A stretch of DNA of 64,000 nucleotides, taken from positions 682,001 through 746,000 of the forward strand of contig NZ_AP025170.1 of assembly GCF_003402535.2 (NCBI RefSeq), in the 5' to 3' direction. Both the position numbers and the translations under genes were made by a program. This document shows, piece by piece, positions 10,578-18,516 of the stretch. The first letter of the stretch is position 1; every line of letters starts with the position of its first letter. Under the pieces are notes generated by a model that saw nothing but the letters and a program-made list of their open reading frames with translations, was not told the DNA's origin and made no database searches. This DNA comes from Cupriavidus sp. P-10 (lineage in GTDB: Bacteria > Pseudomonadota > Gammaproteobacteria > Burkholderiales > Burkholderiaceae).

Positions 10578-11831
10578 TCAGATCACCCCTGCCGCGCGCA
10601 ACGCCTGCATCTCCTGCCGGGTCAGCCCGGCCGCGGCGTAGATCTCTTCGTTGTGCTCGCCGACTGACGGCCCGGTCCGGGGCACGGCGGGCTCGTACCC
10701 GGAGAAGCGCGGCACGTGGCACGGCGCGGGGACCGAGCCCAGGTCCGGATCAGGCAGGCGCACGATGGCCTCGCGCGCGCGGAAGTGCGGGTCTTCCAGG
10801 ATGTCCTGGATGGTGAAGATCTTGCTGAACGGGATCTGTTGCGCCTCCAGCGCCGCCGCGACGGCATGGTAATCGTGCGCCGCGAACCAGGCGCCGATCG
10901 CGTCATCCAGCGTGTCGAGGTGCTGCACGCGCGCCGGATTGGTGGCGTAGCGCGGATCGTCCGCCAGTGCCGGCTGGCCGATGGCCGCGCACAGGCGCCG
11001 GAAGATCGGGTTGGACGACGCCACCATCGACACCCAATGGCCGTCGGCGGTCGCATACATGTTGGACGGCGCCGTGTAAGTGGCCCGGTTGCCCGCGCGC
11101 TGGCGCACCTGGCCGAGCTGCTCGTATTCCACCGCGAGCGGCTCCAGCAGGCGGAACAGCGCCTCGGTGGCGGAGAGGTCGATATCCCGGCCGCTATCCC
11201 GGCCGCTATCCCGGCCGGGGGCGGCGGGATCGCGCCTGCGCTCCGCCGCGGCGGTGGCGATGGCGAATGCGCCAAACAAGCCGGCCACCACGTCGCCGGC
11301 CGGATAGTTCATGTGCAGCGGCGGACCGCCCGGTTCGCCGGCAAGGTTGGTGAAGCCGCTCATCGCTTCGAACACGCGCGCGAAGCCGGCGCGCGACGCA
11401 TACGGGCCGGTCTGGCCGAAGCCGGTCAGGCGCAGGATGATCAGGCGCGGGTTCGCTTCGCGCAAGGTCTGCGCGTCGAGGCCCCAGCGGTCGAGCGTGC
11501 CGGTGCGGAAGTTCTCGACCAGCACGTCGAATTCGGGCAGCAGCCTGAGGAACAGCGCGCGCCCCTGTGGCTGCCGCACGTCGAGCGAGATGCCGCGCTT
11601 GCCGCGATTGGCCACCTTCCAGTAGAGCGGCAGGCCGTCCTTGACCGGTGCCAGGCCGCGCAGCGGATCGCTGCCGTCGGGCAGTTCAAGCTTGACCACG
11701 TCGGCGCCCATGTCGGCGCACAGCGTGCAGGCCAGTGGCGCGGCCAGCACCGTGGCCATGTCGAGGATGCGCAGGCCGGCGAGGGGGCCCTCGGTCTTGC
11801 CGTTGCCGTTCACAAGCGAGGTCTGGTTCAT
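10578..11831 (-). CDS. CaiB/BaiF family (class III) CoA transferase
   Basis: A 417-residue type III CoA transferase that moves CoA between carboxylic acids. The family features are GLRILDMATVLAAPLA at the N-terminus, ADMGADVVKLE, VENFRTGTLDRWGL, and the catalytic Asp180 in NYPAGDVVAG. The start codon overlaps the stop of the upstream Bug receptor gene (ATGA at 11831-11828), implying translational coupling. It is the last gene of a minus-strand operon with acyl-CoA dehydrogenase, nitronate monooxygenase and a Bug receptor, so it probably activates the imported acid as its CoA ester. Residues about 207-216 are a Gly-Arg-Asp-Ser repeat from a 12-bp tandem duplication, in a surface loop by position. 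Substrate unknown. Confidence 0.9.
   Translation of the reverse strand: MNQTSLVNGNGKTEGPLAGLRILDMATVLAAPLACTLCADMGADVVKLELPDGSDPLRGLAPVKDGLPLYWKVANRGKRGISLDVRQPQGRALFLRLLPEFDVLVENFRTGTLDRWGLDAQTLREANPRLIILRLTGFGQTGPYASRAGFARVFEAMSGFTNLAGEPGGPPLHMNYPAGDVVAGLFGAFAIATAAAERRRDPAAPGRDSGRDSGRDIDLSATEALFRLLEPLAVEYEQLGQVRQRAGNRATYTAPSNMYATADGHWVSMVASSNPIFRRLCAAIGQPALADDPRYATNPARVQHLDTLDDAIGAWFAAHDYHAVAAALEAQQIPFSKIFTIQDILEDPHFRAREAIVRLPDPDLGSVPAPCHVPRFSGYEPAVPRTGPSVGEHNEEIYAAAGLTRQEMQALRAAGVI
11183..11217 (+). repeat. In-frame 12-bp tandem repeat inside the CoA transferase gene
   Basis: TATCCCGGCCGC occurs at 11183-11194 and 11195-11206, with an 11-base third copy at 11207-11217. Being a multiple of three it only lengthens the encoded Gly-Arg-Asp-Ser loop and may vary in copy number between strains. 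Confidence 0.85.
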
Positions 11832-12826
11832 GCGTCCACCTTGATGTCGCGGGCCTTGATCAATGCCGCCCAGCGCGTTGCCTCGGCCAGCAGCAACTGG
11901 TCGAACTGCCTGGCGTCGAGCGGGAGGATTTCCGCATCCAGCGCCGCCAGCCGGTTGCGCACGTCGGCGCTGCCCATCGCCGCCTGCAGCGCGGCGCCAA
12001 GGTAGTCGACGATGGCCGGCGCCGTGCGTGCGTGGACGGCCAGGCCGTACCAGGACTGCACCAGCGCGTCGGGATAACCCGCTTCGGCGATGGTCGGGAC
12101 CTCCGGCAGCGAGCGCGTGCGCCGCGCGGCATTGACTGCGAGCGGCCGCACGCGTTTCGACTGGATCAGCGGCAGCACCAGGTTCTGCGACACCAGCGCG
12201 AACTGCAGCTGTCCGCGCCCAAGGTCCAGCACCGAAGGCGGCTGGCCCTTGTAGCCGACGTTGGTCACGCGCACGCCGGTGGCTTCGAAGAACAGCTCCT
12301 GCGCCAGGTGCAGCGAGCTGCCGGCGCCCGGCACCGGCACGTTGACGGCGCCGGGGCGCGCCTTGGCCCAGGCCGCGAACTCCTTCAGCGTCTTCACCGG
12401 GACGTCGTTATGCACCACGAACACCGACGGCACCGCGGCCACCGAGCCGATGGCGCGGAAGTTCTGCACGCGAATGCCGGAGTCCGGGTAGAGCGTCTGC
12501 GCCACCGCCAGCACCGGCGTGACGCCCAGCATCGTGTAGCCGTCCGCCGGCGCGCGGCTGGCGAACTCGACGCCGATGCGGCCATCGGCACCGGGCTTGT
12601 TCTCCACGACCACGCGCTGCGGCAGGTCGAGCGACATGCGGTCAAGCGCGGCGCGCAGGGTCACATCGACCACGCCGCCGGCCGGGTAGGGCACCACCGC
12701 GCGCAGCGGCCGCTCGGGGAAGTTGCCCGGGCCGGTGCCGGCGCGGGCCAGCGCTGGCAAGAGGCCGGGCGCGGCCATCATCAGGGCGGTCTGGAACGCA
12801 GTCCTTCCGAATGCTCGGCGATCCAT
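11828..12826 (-). CDS. Bug/TctC-family periplasmic solute receptor, Tat-type signal
   Basis: A 332-residue Bug receptor. The N-terminus begins Met-Asp-Arg-Arg with an uncharged stretch ending near ALARAG, compatible with a Tat leader (twin Arg at 3-4). Family motifs follow: ERPLRAVVPYPAGGVVD, VVENKPGADGRIG, APADGYTML and VGYKGQPPSVLDL. It sits 30 bases downstream of the nitronate monooxygenase gene and overlaps the CoA transferase start by four bases, so it belongs to the same transcript. It would capture the acid that the downstream CoA transferase activates (inference). No TctA/TctB membrane genes are present. Confidence 0.9.
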   Translation of the reverse strand: MDRRAFGRTAFQTALMMAAPGLLPALARAGTGPGNFPERPLRAVVPYPAGGVVDVTLRAALDRMSLDLPQRVVVENKPGADGRIGVEFASRAPADGYTMLGVTPVLAVAQTLYPDSGIRVQNFRAIGSVAAVPSVFVVHNDVPVKTLKEFAAWAKARPGAVNVPVPGAGSSLHLAQELFFEATGVRVTNVGYKGQPPSVLDLGRGQLQFALVSQNLVLPLIQSKRVRPLAVNAARRTRSLPEVPTIAEAGYPDALVQSWYGLAVHARTAPAIVDYLGAALQAAMGSADVRNRLAALDAEILPLDARQFDQLLLAEATRWAALIKARDIKVDA

Positions 12827-12856
12827 GCTGTCTCCTCGTTCTCGTATCTGTCTGGT

Positions 12857-13978
12857 CTATTTGCCTGCGGGCGGCAGGTAAGGGCGCAGGCATTCGAGCG
12901 ACTGGCGCGTCTGCCGCACCAGCCGGTCCATGATCCGCGCCACGGGCTCGACTTCCTTTACCCAGGCCACGCTCTGGCCCGCCGCCTCGTACATCAGCGG
13001 GGCGATCCCGTGCTCTTCCACTGCCGCCAGCAGCCGGCCGGTCAGGGCCTGCTGGTAAGGCATGTCGAGAGGCGCCGGGGCGTCGGCCGCCGCCCATGCA
13101 TCGGAGAAGGCGCTGCGCACCACGCGGCAGGGCTTGCCGCTGTGCGCGCGCGTGATCACCGTGTCTTCGCTGCCGGCGGCCAGCAGCCGCTCGGTCAGCG
13201 CGGCCGGCAACCGGTGCTCGGCGCTGCCCAGCCACACGGTGCCGAGCCACGCGCCCTGCGCCCCCATTGCCAGCGCCGCGGCGATCTGGCTGCCTTCGCC
13301 GATGCCGCCGGCGGCAAGCACCGGGCGCCCCTCGGCGGCCGCGATGATCTGCGGCACCAGCGTGAAGGTGCCGATCGTGCCGGTATGCCCGCCGGCGTCA
13401 TAGCCCTGCGCGACCAGCACGTCGACGCCGGCCGCAATGGCCTTGCGCGCATGCTTGACGGCGCCGACCAGCGCCATGGTGGTCTTGCCGGCACGGCGCA
13501 CCCTGGCGATGGTGTCGGCCGGTGTGCCGACACCCGCCGCGAACACCTCCACCTCGCTCTCCGCCACGGCCGCGACCTGCTCCTCGAACAAGGCCTGCGA
13601 ACGCACGTACTGCGAGAAGAAGTTGCCCGCCGTGGCCGGCGGTACGGCAAAGCGCTCGAACAGGCCGTCGACGAAGCGGCGATGTCCTTCGGGAATCGCG
13701 GCGCTCACGTCCTCGGGGGTGGAGACGCCCGGCAGCGTGGTGGGCAGCAGCAGGTCCACGCCCACCGGCACGTCGGGGCACAGCGCGCGCAGGTCGCGCA
13801 GCTTTTGCGCCAGTTCGTTGGGGCCGTCGCGTGCCGCGGCATACACGCCGAGCCCGCCGGCATTGGAAATGGCCGCGGCGACTTCGATGCTGTGCGCGAG
13901 CCCGAACACCGGGTAGCGGATGCCCAGCCGGCGGCACAGCGCGTTGGCCAGGCTCTGGTCGGCGGTGCTTGCCATCAT
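12857..13978 (-). CDS. Nitronate monooxygenase (2-nitropropane dioxygenase) family flavoprotein
   Basis: A 373-residue FMN-dependent TIM-barrel protein. The N-terminal RLGIRYPVFG is the usual PxxxxPxxG-like start of the barrel; NAGGLGVYAA, the flavin phosphate-binding region VLVAQGYDAGGHTGTIG, and GRPVLAAGGIGEGSQIAAAL are typical. Family members oxidise nitronates, but many act as reductases or isomerases in CoA pathways (for example enoyl-ACP reductase-like proteins). Within an acyl-CoA dehydrogenase/CoA transferase operon the latter kind of role is at least as likely. Start ATG 13978 overlaps the acyl-CoA dehydrogenase stop by four bases (ATGA). Confidence 0.85.
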   Translation of the reverse strand: MMASTADQSLANALCRRLGIRYPVFGLAHSIEVAAAISNAGGLGVYAAARDGPNELAQKLRDLRALCPDVPVGVDLLLPTTLPGVSTPEDVSAAIPEGHRRFVDGLFERFAVPPATAGNFFSQYVRSQALFEEQVAAVAESEVEVFAAGVGTPADTIARVRRAGKTTMALVGAVKHARKAIAAGVDVLVAQGYDAGGHTGTIGTFTLVPQIIAAAEGRPVLAAGGIGEGSQIAAALAMGAQGAWLGTVWLGSAEHRLPAALTERLLAAGSEDTVITRAHSGKPCRVVRSAFSDAWAAADAPAPLDMPYQQALTGRLLAAVEEHGIAPLMYEAAGQSVAWVKEVEPVARIMDRLVRQTRQSLECLRPYLPPAGK

Positions 13979-15204
13979 TGCGCTCCGAACAGGTTTGGCT
14001 CGAAATCGAGGCAGGGGTGTTGCGGCATCGCCGACGCCGTTTTCATCACGTGCCGGCCGATCAGGTTCTTGTGGACCTCGCTGGTGCCTTCGCCGATCTG
14101 GTTCATCTTGGCGTCACGCAGGAAGCGCTCGATCGGATACGCATTCAGGTAGCCGTTGCCGCCCAGCAACTGCGCGCAGTCCACCACCACGCGCATGCAC
14201 AGGTCGGTGCTGTGCATCTTGGCGATCGAGGCGTGGATCGAGGTCTCGGGGTCCTTGCGGTCGTAGCGCTGCGCCGAACTGTAGACCAGGCAGCGCGCGG
14301 CCTCGATGCGCGCGGCCATGTCGGCCAGCATCCACTGGATGCCCTGGTGCTCGCCCACCGCCTTGCCCGACACCTGCCGGTGCCCCGCGTATTGCGCGGC
14401 AATCTGCAGCGCACCGGTCATCCGCCCCAGCGCGATCGCGGCATGGCCGACGCGCGCGCGCACCAGCGTGTCCTGCGCCAGCGCCATGCCCTGTCCCTCT
14501 TCGCCGAGGCGATGCGAGACCGGCACGAACACATCGTCGAGGCGGACCTCGGCGATCGGCACGCCATGCCAGCCGAGCTTGGGAATGATCGGCGAGACGC
14601 TCAGCCCTTCCGCATCGCGCGGCACCAGGAACGCCGTCAGCCCCTTGCTGCCGCCGGGGCCATCGGCAAGCGAGGCCACCGCGACAAACATGTCAGCCAC
14701 GTTGGCGCGGGTGATGAACTTCTTCACGCCGGACAGTCGATAACCGCCGGGGTGCCGGCTGGCGACGGTGCGCAGCCGCGCGAGGTCCGATCCCGCGCCA
14801 GGCTCGGTCAGCGCGAAGGCTGACTGCTTGCTGCCGTTGGCCAGCAGCGGCACCGTCTGCGCGCAAAGCTCCGCGGAACCGCCGGCGACGATCGGGCGCG
14901 ACGACAGGTCGGTGCCGGTGACGATCGATGCCGCCGTGCTGCACGTCCGCGCAATCTCTTCGATGATCCTGACGCGCAGCAGCATCGAGGCGTCGGTGCC
15001 GCCGAGCGCGGTGGGAAACGCCGTGGCGATGACGCCGCTTTCCGCCAGCGTGCGGAAGGTGTCCCACGCGAATTCGTCGTCGCGGTTCACCGCGTTGGCC
15101 CTGGGCCCGATGGTGTCGCGGACCAGTGCCTGGACACGGGCCAGCATGTCGTTCTCCGCCGCATCGAGCGGCGCCAGCGGATGGTGTTCGGCGGACAGGG
15201 GCAT
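13975..15204 (-). CDS. Acyl-CoA dehydrogenase
   Basis: A 409-residue FAD enzyme of the acyl-CoA dehydrogenase superfamily. The N-terminal helical domain, the central FALTEPGAGSDLARLRT and YRLSGVKKFITRANVAD stretches (flavin and substrate binding) and the C-terminal MNQIGEGTSEVHKNLIGR with the catalytic Glu in the usual place are all visible. Start ATG 15204 was chosen over an upstream in-frame extension to 15390 because the latter overlaps the divergent LysR start and promoter and is not family-like. The TTGG/AAGGAG-like site lies just upstream (ccaaggagatt). First gene of a four-gene operon with translational overlaps; likely controlled by the divergent LysR. Confidence 0.9.
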   Translation of the reverse strand: MPLSAEHHPLAPLDAAENDMLARVQALVRDTIGPRANAVNRDDEFAWDTFRTLAESGVIATAFPTALGGTDASMLLRVRIIEEIARTCSTAASIVTGTDLSSRPIVAGGSAELCAQTVPLLANGSKQSAFALTEPGAGSDLARLRTVASRHPGGYRLSGVKKFITRANVADMFVAVASLADGPGGSKGLTAFLVPRDAEGLSVSPIIPKLGWHGVPIAEVRLDDVFVPVSHRLGEEGQGMALAQDTLVRARVGHAAIALGRMTGALQIAAQYAGHRQVSGKAVGEHQGIQWMLADMAARIEAARCLVYSSAQRYDRKDPETSIHASIAKMHSTDLCMRVVVDCAQLLGGNGYLNAYPIERFLRDAKMNQIGEGTSEVHKNLIGRHVMKTASAMPQHPCLDFEPNLFGAQ

Positions 15205-15293
15205 GAGGCGCAATCTCCTTGGTGGTGGTGTGCGATTGCCTCTAAAGATAGAGAGGCGGTATCCTCGGATCAATGCCGGTATGGGAAAGCAGA

Positions 15294-15310
15294 TATCTCC
15301 ACAGGAGATA
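15294..15310. promoter_or_regulatory. LysR-type box ATC-N9-GAT
   Basis: TATCTCCACAGGAGATA is a perfect 7-bp inverted repeat with a 3-base centre, containing ATC-N9-GAT, the classic LysR recognition pattern. It lies 12 bases before the LysR start codon and about 90 bases before the divergent acyl-CoA dehydrogenase start, so it could serve autoregulation and activation. Confidence 0.65.
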
Positions 15311-15322
15311 GCAGGAGGGGAT

Positions 15323-16282
15323 ATGCATGCGGATGCGGGACACGACCTGACGCTCAAGGCGTTGACCACCTTCGTCGCCGTGGCGCGCACGGGCAGCGTT
15401 TCGGGCGCCGCGGCGCAGCTTGGCCTGGCACAGTCGGCGATCAGCCGGCAGGTCGCCGAGCTGGAGAAGATGTTTGGCGGCCCGCTGTTCTACCGCACGG
15501 GGCGCGGCGTGCGCCCGACGACGCTGGCCGCGCAGGTGCTGGCCGATGCCGAGCCGCTGCTGGACGGCGCCAGGCAGCTGGTCGAGTCGGCGCGCGGCCG
15601 TGCCGGCAACGTCAGCGGCATGGTCACGCTGGGGCTGGTGCCGGCGGTGGCGCCGCTGCTGTCGAGCCGGCTCTACGCCGCCGTGCAGGAGCGGCTGCCC
15701 GCGGTGAAGCTGCGCATCGTGGAGGGCTACAGCGGCGAGATGGAGACGCAGTTGACCCAGGGCAGCATCGATCTCGCCGTGCTGAACCGCTATCGTGCCG
15801 AAGGCCGGAACAGCTACCGCCGGCTGCTCGATACGCCGCTGATGCTGGTCGGGCGGCGCGAGACCCACCAGGCGCACTGGCGCGCCGCGGGCGGCAGGCC
15901 CGCTTCGATGTTGCTGCGCCAGCTCGGCGGCGTGCCGCTGGTGCTGCCGGTGCCGCCCAACGCCATCCGCAACCTGCTGGAAGAGGCTGCCGCCGCGCAC
16001 CGCATCGCGTTCAACATCTGCATGGAGGCCAGTTCATCGGTGGTCATCAAGCGGATCCTGTCCGACCATGCGGCGTTTTCCGTGCTGCCATACCACGCGG
16101 TGGCGGCCGAGCTGGAGCGCGGGGAGTACGACGCCGTGCCGTTGGCGGACCGCGCCATGCGGCAGAGCGTGGTGCTGGCGACAAGCAGCCAGCGTCCCTT
16201 TACCGCCGCGGCGCGGCAGGTGGCGCAGATGATCCCCAAACTTGCCGAGGCGCTGATCGGCGAAGGGAAGTGGCGGCGGTGA
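15323..16282 (+). CDS. LysR-type transcriptional regulator
   Basis: A 319-residue LysR regulator with winged helix at about residues 9-68 (LTTFVAVARTGSVSGAAAQL, AQSAISRQVAELEK) and a Nac/Cbl-like effector domain. Start ATG 15323 follows a strong GCAGGAGGGG ribosome site; longer in-frame extensions to 14768 run antisense through the acyl-CoA dehydrogenase and are ignored. It is divergent from the acyl-CoA dehydrogenase operon, and the ATC-N9-GAT palindrome lies just ahead of its start. Expected role: inducer-dependent activator of that operon. The 3' end converges on an MFS gene with 39 bases between the stops, filled by an 11-bp tandem repeat. Confidence 0.88.
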   Translation: MHADAGHDLTLKALTTFVAVARTGSVSGAAAQLGLAQSAISRQVAELEKMFGGPLFYRTGRGVRPTTLAAQVLADAEPLLDGARQLVESARGRAGNVSGMVTLGLVPAVAPLLSSRLYAAVQERLPAVKLRIVEGYSGEMETQLTQGSIDLAVLNRYRAEGRNSYRRLLDTPLMLVGRRETHQAHWRAAGGRPASMLLRQLGGVPLVLPVPPNAIRNLLEEAAAAHRIAFNICMEASSSVVIKRILSDHAAFSVLPYHAVAAELERGEYDAVPLADRAMRQSVVLATSSQRPFTAAARQVAQMIPKLAEALIGEGKWRR

Positions 16283-16288
16283 TGGCGT

Positions 16289-16328
16289 TCAGCGGGCGCT
16301 CAGCGGGCGCTCAGCGGGCGCTCAGCGG
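16289..16328 (+). repeat. 11-bp tandem repeat at the 3' end of the MFS gene
   Basis: CAGCGGGCGCT is repeated at 16290-16300, 16301-16311 and 16312-16322, with a partial copy to 16328. On the minus strand it places TGA at 16324, 16313, 16302 and 16291 (first base), so readthrough of the MFS stop in any frame meets another stop within about 33 bases. Confidence 0.9.
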
Positions 16329-17665
16329 CGATCCCCGCTGTCCGCGCGCTCCAGCAACCGCCCCGGCAGCGCCAGCAGCAAGGCCACGGCACCCACCGCC
16401 AGCAGCGCGGCAAGCAGGTCGAAGGCCAGGTACAGGTCGCCGGTGCGGGTCTTGATCGCACCCACCGCGATCGGGCTGAGCAAGGCCGCCACGCCGCCCA
16501 GGCTGCTGACCAGCGCGATGCCGGCGGGGGCCTGGTTGCCGCCCAGGTAGGCCGGCGGAATCGTCCAGAACACCGGCAGCGCGGCCAGGCACGCGGCGGA
16601 GCCGACCGTCATGCACGCCACCGCCGGCATCAGTTCGCCGCGCAGGACGCCCATCAGCAGGAAGCTGGCGGCCGCCACCAGCAGGCAGCCCGCCACATGC
16701 CAGCGCCGTTCCAGGCGGCGGTCCGAACTGCGCGCGAGCAGGTACATCGTCAACAGGCCGAGTACATAGGGCAGGGTGGAGATCCAGCCGATGCGTGCCA
16801 TGTGCGCTTCACCGAAGCCCTGGATCAGCGTCGGCATCCAGTAGGCGATGGTGTTGGTGCAGGCATAGATGGACAGGAAGGTCAGGCCGATGACATAGAT
16901 GCGTGGATCCCTGAGCAGCGCCCGGATGCCGCCGTGCTGGCGCGCGTGGCCTTCCTTGCCGAGGTCGCTCGCGAGCATGGCCTTCTCCGCCGGCGTGAGC
17001 CACGCTGCCTGCGCCGGACTGTCGTCGAGGTAGCGCCAGGCAACCAGGCCCAGCAGCATTGCGGGAAGGCCTTCCACCACGAACAGCGCCTGCCAGTCGC
17101 GCAGCCCCAGCCACCCGTCCAGGTGCAGCATGATCGCCGCCGCCAGCGGGCCGCTGATCATGCCGGCGAAGGTGCCCGACATCAGGAACAGCGACGTGAT
17201 CCGTCCGCGGCGCTGCGCCGGGAACCAGTAGGTCAGGTACAGGATGACGCCCGGGAAGAAGCCGGCCTCGGCCACGCCCAGCAGGAAGCGCGCGACGTAG
17301 AGCGCCTCGGGCGAATTGACCTGGCTGGTGGCGACGGTTGCGAGGCCCCACAGCAGCAGGATGCGCGTGATGGTCCGGCGCGCGCCGGTCTTCTGCATAT
17401 AGAGGTTGCTGGGCACCTCGAACAGGATGTACCCGGCGAAAAAGGCCGCCGCGCCGATGCCGTAGGCCGCATCCGAGAGACCCAGGTCGCTGGCCATGCG
17501 CAACTTGGCGAACGAGATGTTGATGCGGTCGATCGTGTTCAGCACATAGGCCGCGAACAGGAACGGCAGCAGCCGCCACGTGATCTTGCGGTAGAGGGCG
17601 GCAAGCGAGCCGGCATCCTGCAGTGGTGCCGAAGCAATGGCCGAGGCGGGGGCGAGTGGTTGCAC
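16322..17665 (-). CDS. MFS transporter, anion:cation symporter (ACS) family
   Basis: A 447-residue twelve-helix carrier. LNTIDRINISFAKLRMASDLGLSD is the conserved first-loop region of ACS-family carriers (tartrate, phthalate, glucarate and 4-hydroxyphenylacetate transporters); YMQKTGARRTITRILLLWG and RFLLGVAEAGFFPGVILYL are further hallmarks. I chose GTG 17665 because CAGGAG lies six bases before it; an ATG at 17710 would add 15 residues overlapping a hairpin. It is the last gene of the BKACE-SDR-carboxymuconolactone decarboxylase-like cluster, so it probably imports that pathway's carboxylate. A strong 14-bp-stem hairpin separates it from the gene upstream. Confidence 0.85.
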   Translation of the reverse strand: MQPLAPASAIASAPLQDAGSLAALYRKITWRLLPFLFAAYVLNTIDRINISFAKLRMASDLGLSDAAYGIGAAAFFAGYILFEVPSNLYMQKTGARRTITRILLLWGLATVATSQVNSPEALYVARFLLGVAEAGFFPGVILYLTYWFPAQRRGRITSLFLMSGTFAGMISGPLAAAIMLHLDGWLGLRDWQALFVVEGLPAMLLGLVAWRYLDDSPAQAAWLTPAEKAMLASDLGKEGHARQHGGIRALLRDPRIYVIGLTFLSIYACTNTIAYWMPTLIQGFGEAHMARIGWISTLPYVLGLLTMYLLARSSDRRLERRWHVAGCLLVAAASFLLMGVLRGELMPAVACMTVGSAACLAALPVFWTIPPAYLGGNQAPAGIALVSSLGGVAALLSPIAVGAIKTRTGDLYLAFDLLAALLAVGAVALLLALPGRLLERADSGDRR

Positions 17666-17694
17666 TTGGTACTCCTGGGCTTTGCGGCTGTTGT

Positions 17695-17724
17695 CTCCCC
17701 GCTCCCGCAAGCGGGAGCGGGGAG
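17695..17724. terminator. Perfect 14-bp-stem hairpin, REP-like or attenuating
   Basis: CTCCCCGCTCCCGC (17695-17708) and its exact complement (17711-17724) are separated by AA. It lies in the 75-base gap between two same-strand genes. No T-run follows on either strand, so it may be a Rho-independent-like pause, an mRNA-stabilising hairpin or a dispersed palindromic repeat. Confidence 0.55.
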
Positions 17725-17740
17725 CAAGCCGGTCGCGGGG

Positions 17741-18493
17741 TCAGGCTGCGGTTTCCCGCATGGCGCGGTCCAGCATCGGCACCGCGAGTTCGCAGGTCTC
17801 GATGCCTTGCAGGCTGACGATCTTCAGCACGGCCAGGATCTGCGCGCGCGTGGCGCCGAGGCGCAGCGCGGCTTCGATATGCCGCTGGGTGCCGTGGCCG
17901 TACATGTGGGTGATTGCCGCATCGCCGGCGATGCAGAGGAACTCGATCCACAGCGGCGGCAGGATGTTGTCCTGCCACAGGCCGAAGCCCATCGCCAGGA
18001 ATTTCTCCAGGTACTGCGGATCCCAGCGGTACAGCGTTTCCCACAGCGGATTGAACATGCCGTTGGCGCGCACCGCGTCGCACACGGGCGTGGCGCCGGG
18101 CGTGACTGACGCAACAGCGGGTTCATCGGAGATGCCGGCACGCGCCAGTTCCTCGGCCAGTGCCGGCACGCCGACCGCGCAGGCATGGATGCCGACCACG
18201 CTGGCGAGCTTGAAGACTTCCAGGATCTCGGCACGCGTGGCGCCCAGCCGGATGGCTTCGCGCACGTGGCGCGACACGCCCGGCTTGTACAGGTGCGTGG
18301 CGGTGACGTCGATATTCAGGCGGATCAGCGCCACCAGCTTGGGGTCAAGTACGCCTTCGGCCTGCGCATCGCGGGCCAGCGCGACCCAGCTGGCAATCCA
18401 CTTGGGATCCCATTCGGTCAGCGGATCGAGCTCGCTGCCGAGCGCACCGGTGTCGCGCAGCGCCTTGTAGTGGGGAAAGAGGTTGTGTTGCAT
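17741..18493 (-). CDS. Carboxymuconolactone decarboxylase/AhpD-fold protein with two repeats
   Basis: A 250-residue protein made of two carboxymuconolactone-decarboxylase-like helical repeats: roughly residues 35-115 (VLDPKLVALIRLNIDVTATH, HVREAIRLGATRAEILEVF) and 160-240 (HIEAALRLGATRAQILAVL). The CxxC pair of peroxidase-type AhpD proteins is absent; each repeat has a His in the place where catalytic or metal-binding residues often lie (ATH, THMYGHG). Such duplicated proteins accompany many aromatic and keto-acid degradation operons, with unknown chemistry. It is 23 bases downstream of the SDR gene and shares its orientation. Function remains unassigned beyond the fold. Confidence 0.8.
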   Translation of the reverse strand: MQHNLFPHYKALRDTGALGSELDPLTEWDPKWIASWVALARDAQAEGVLDPKLVALIRLNIDVTATHLYKPGVSRHVREAIRLGATRAEILEVFKLASVVGIHACAVGVPALAEELARAGISDEPAVASVTPGATPVCDAVRANGMFNPLWETLYRWDPQYLEKFLAMGFGLWQDNILPPLWIEFLCIAGDAAITHMYGHGTQRHIEAALRLGATRAQILAVLKIVSLQGIETCELAVPMLDRAMRETAA

Positions 18494-18516
18494 GGCTGTC
18501 GAAATCCGGGATGGGC

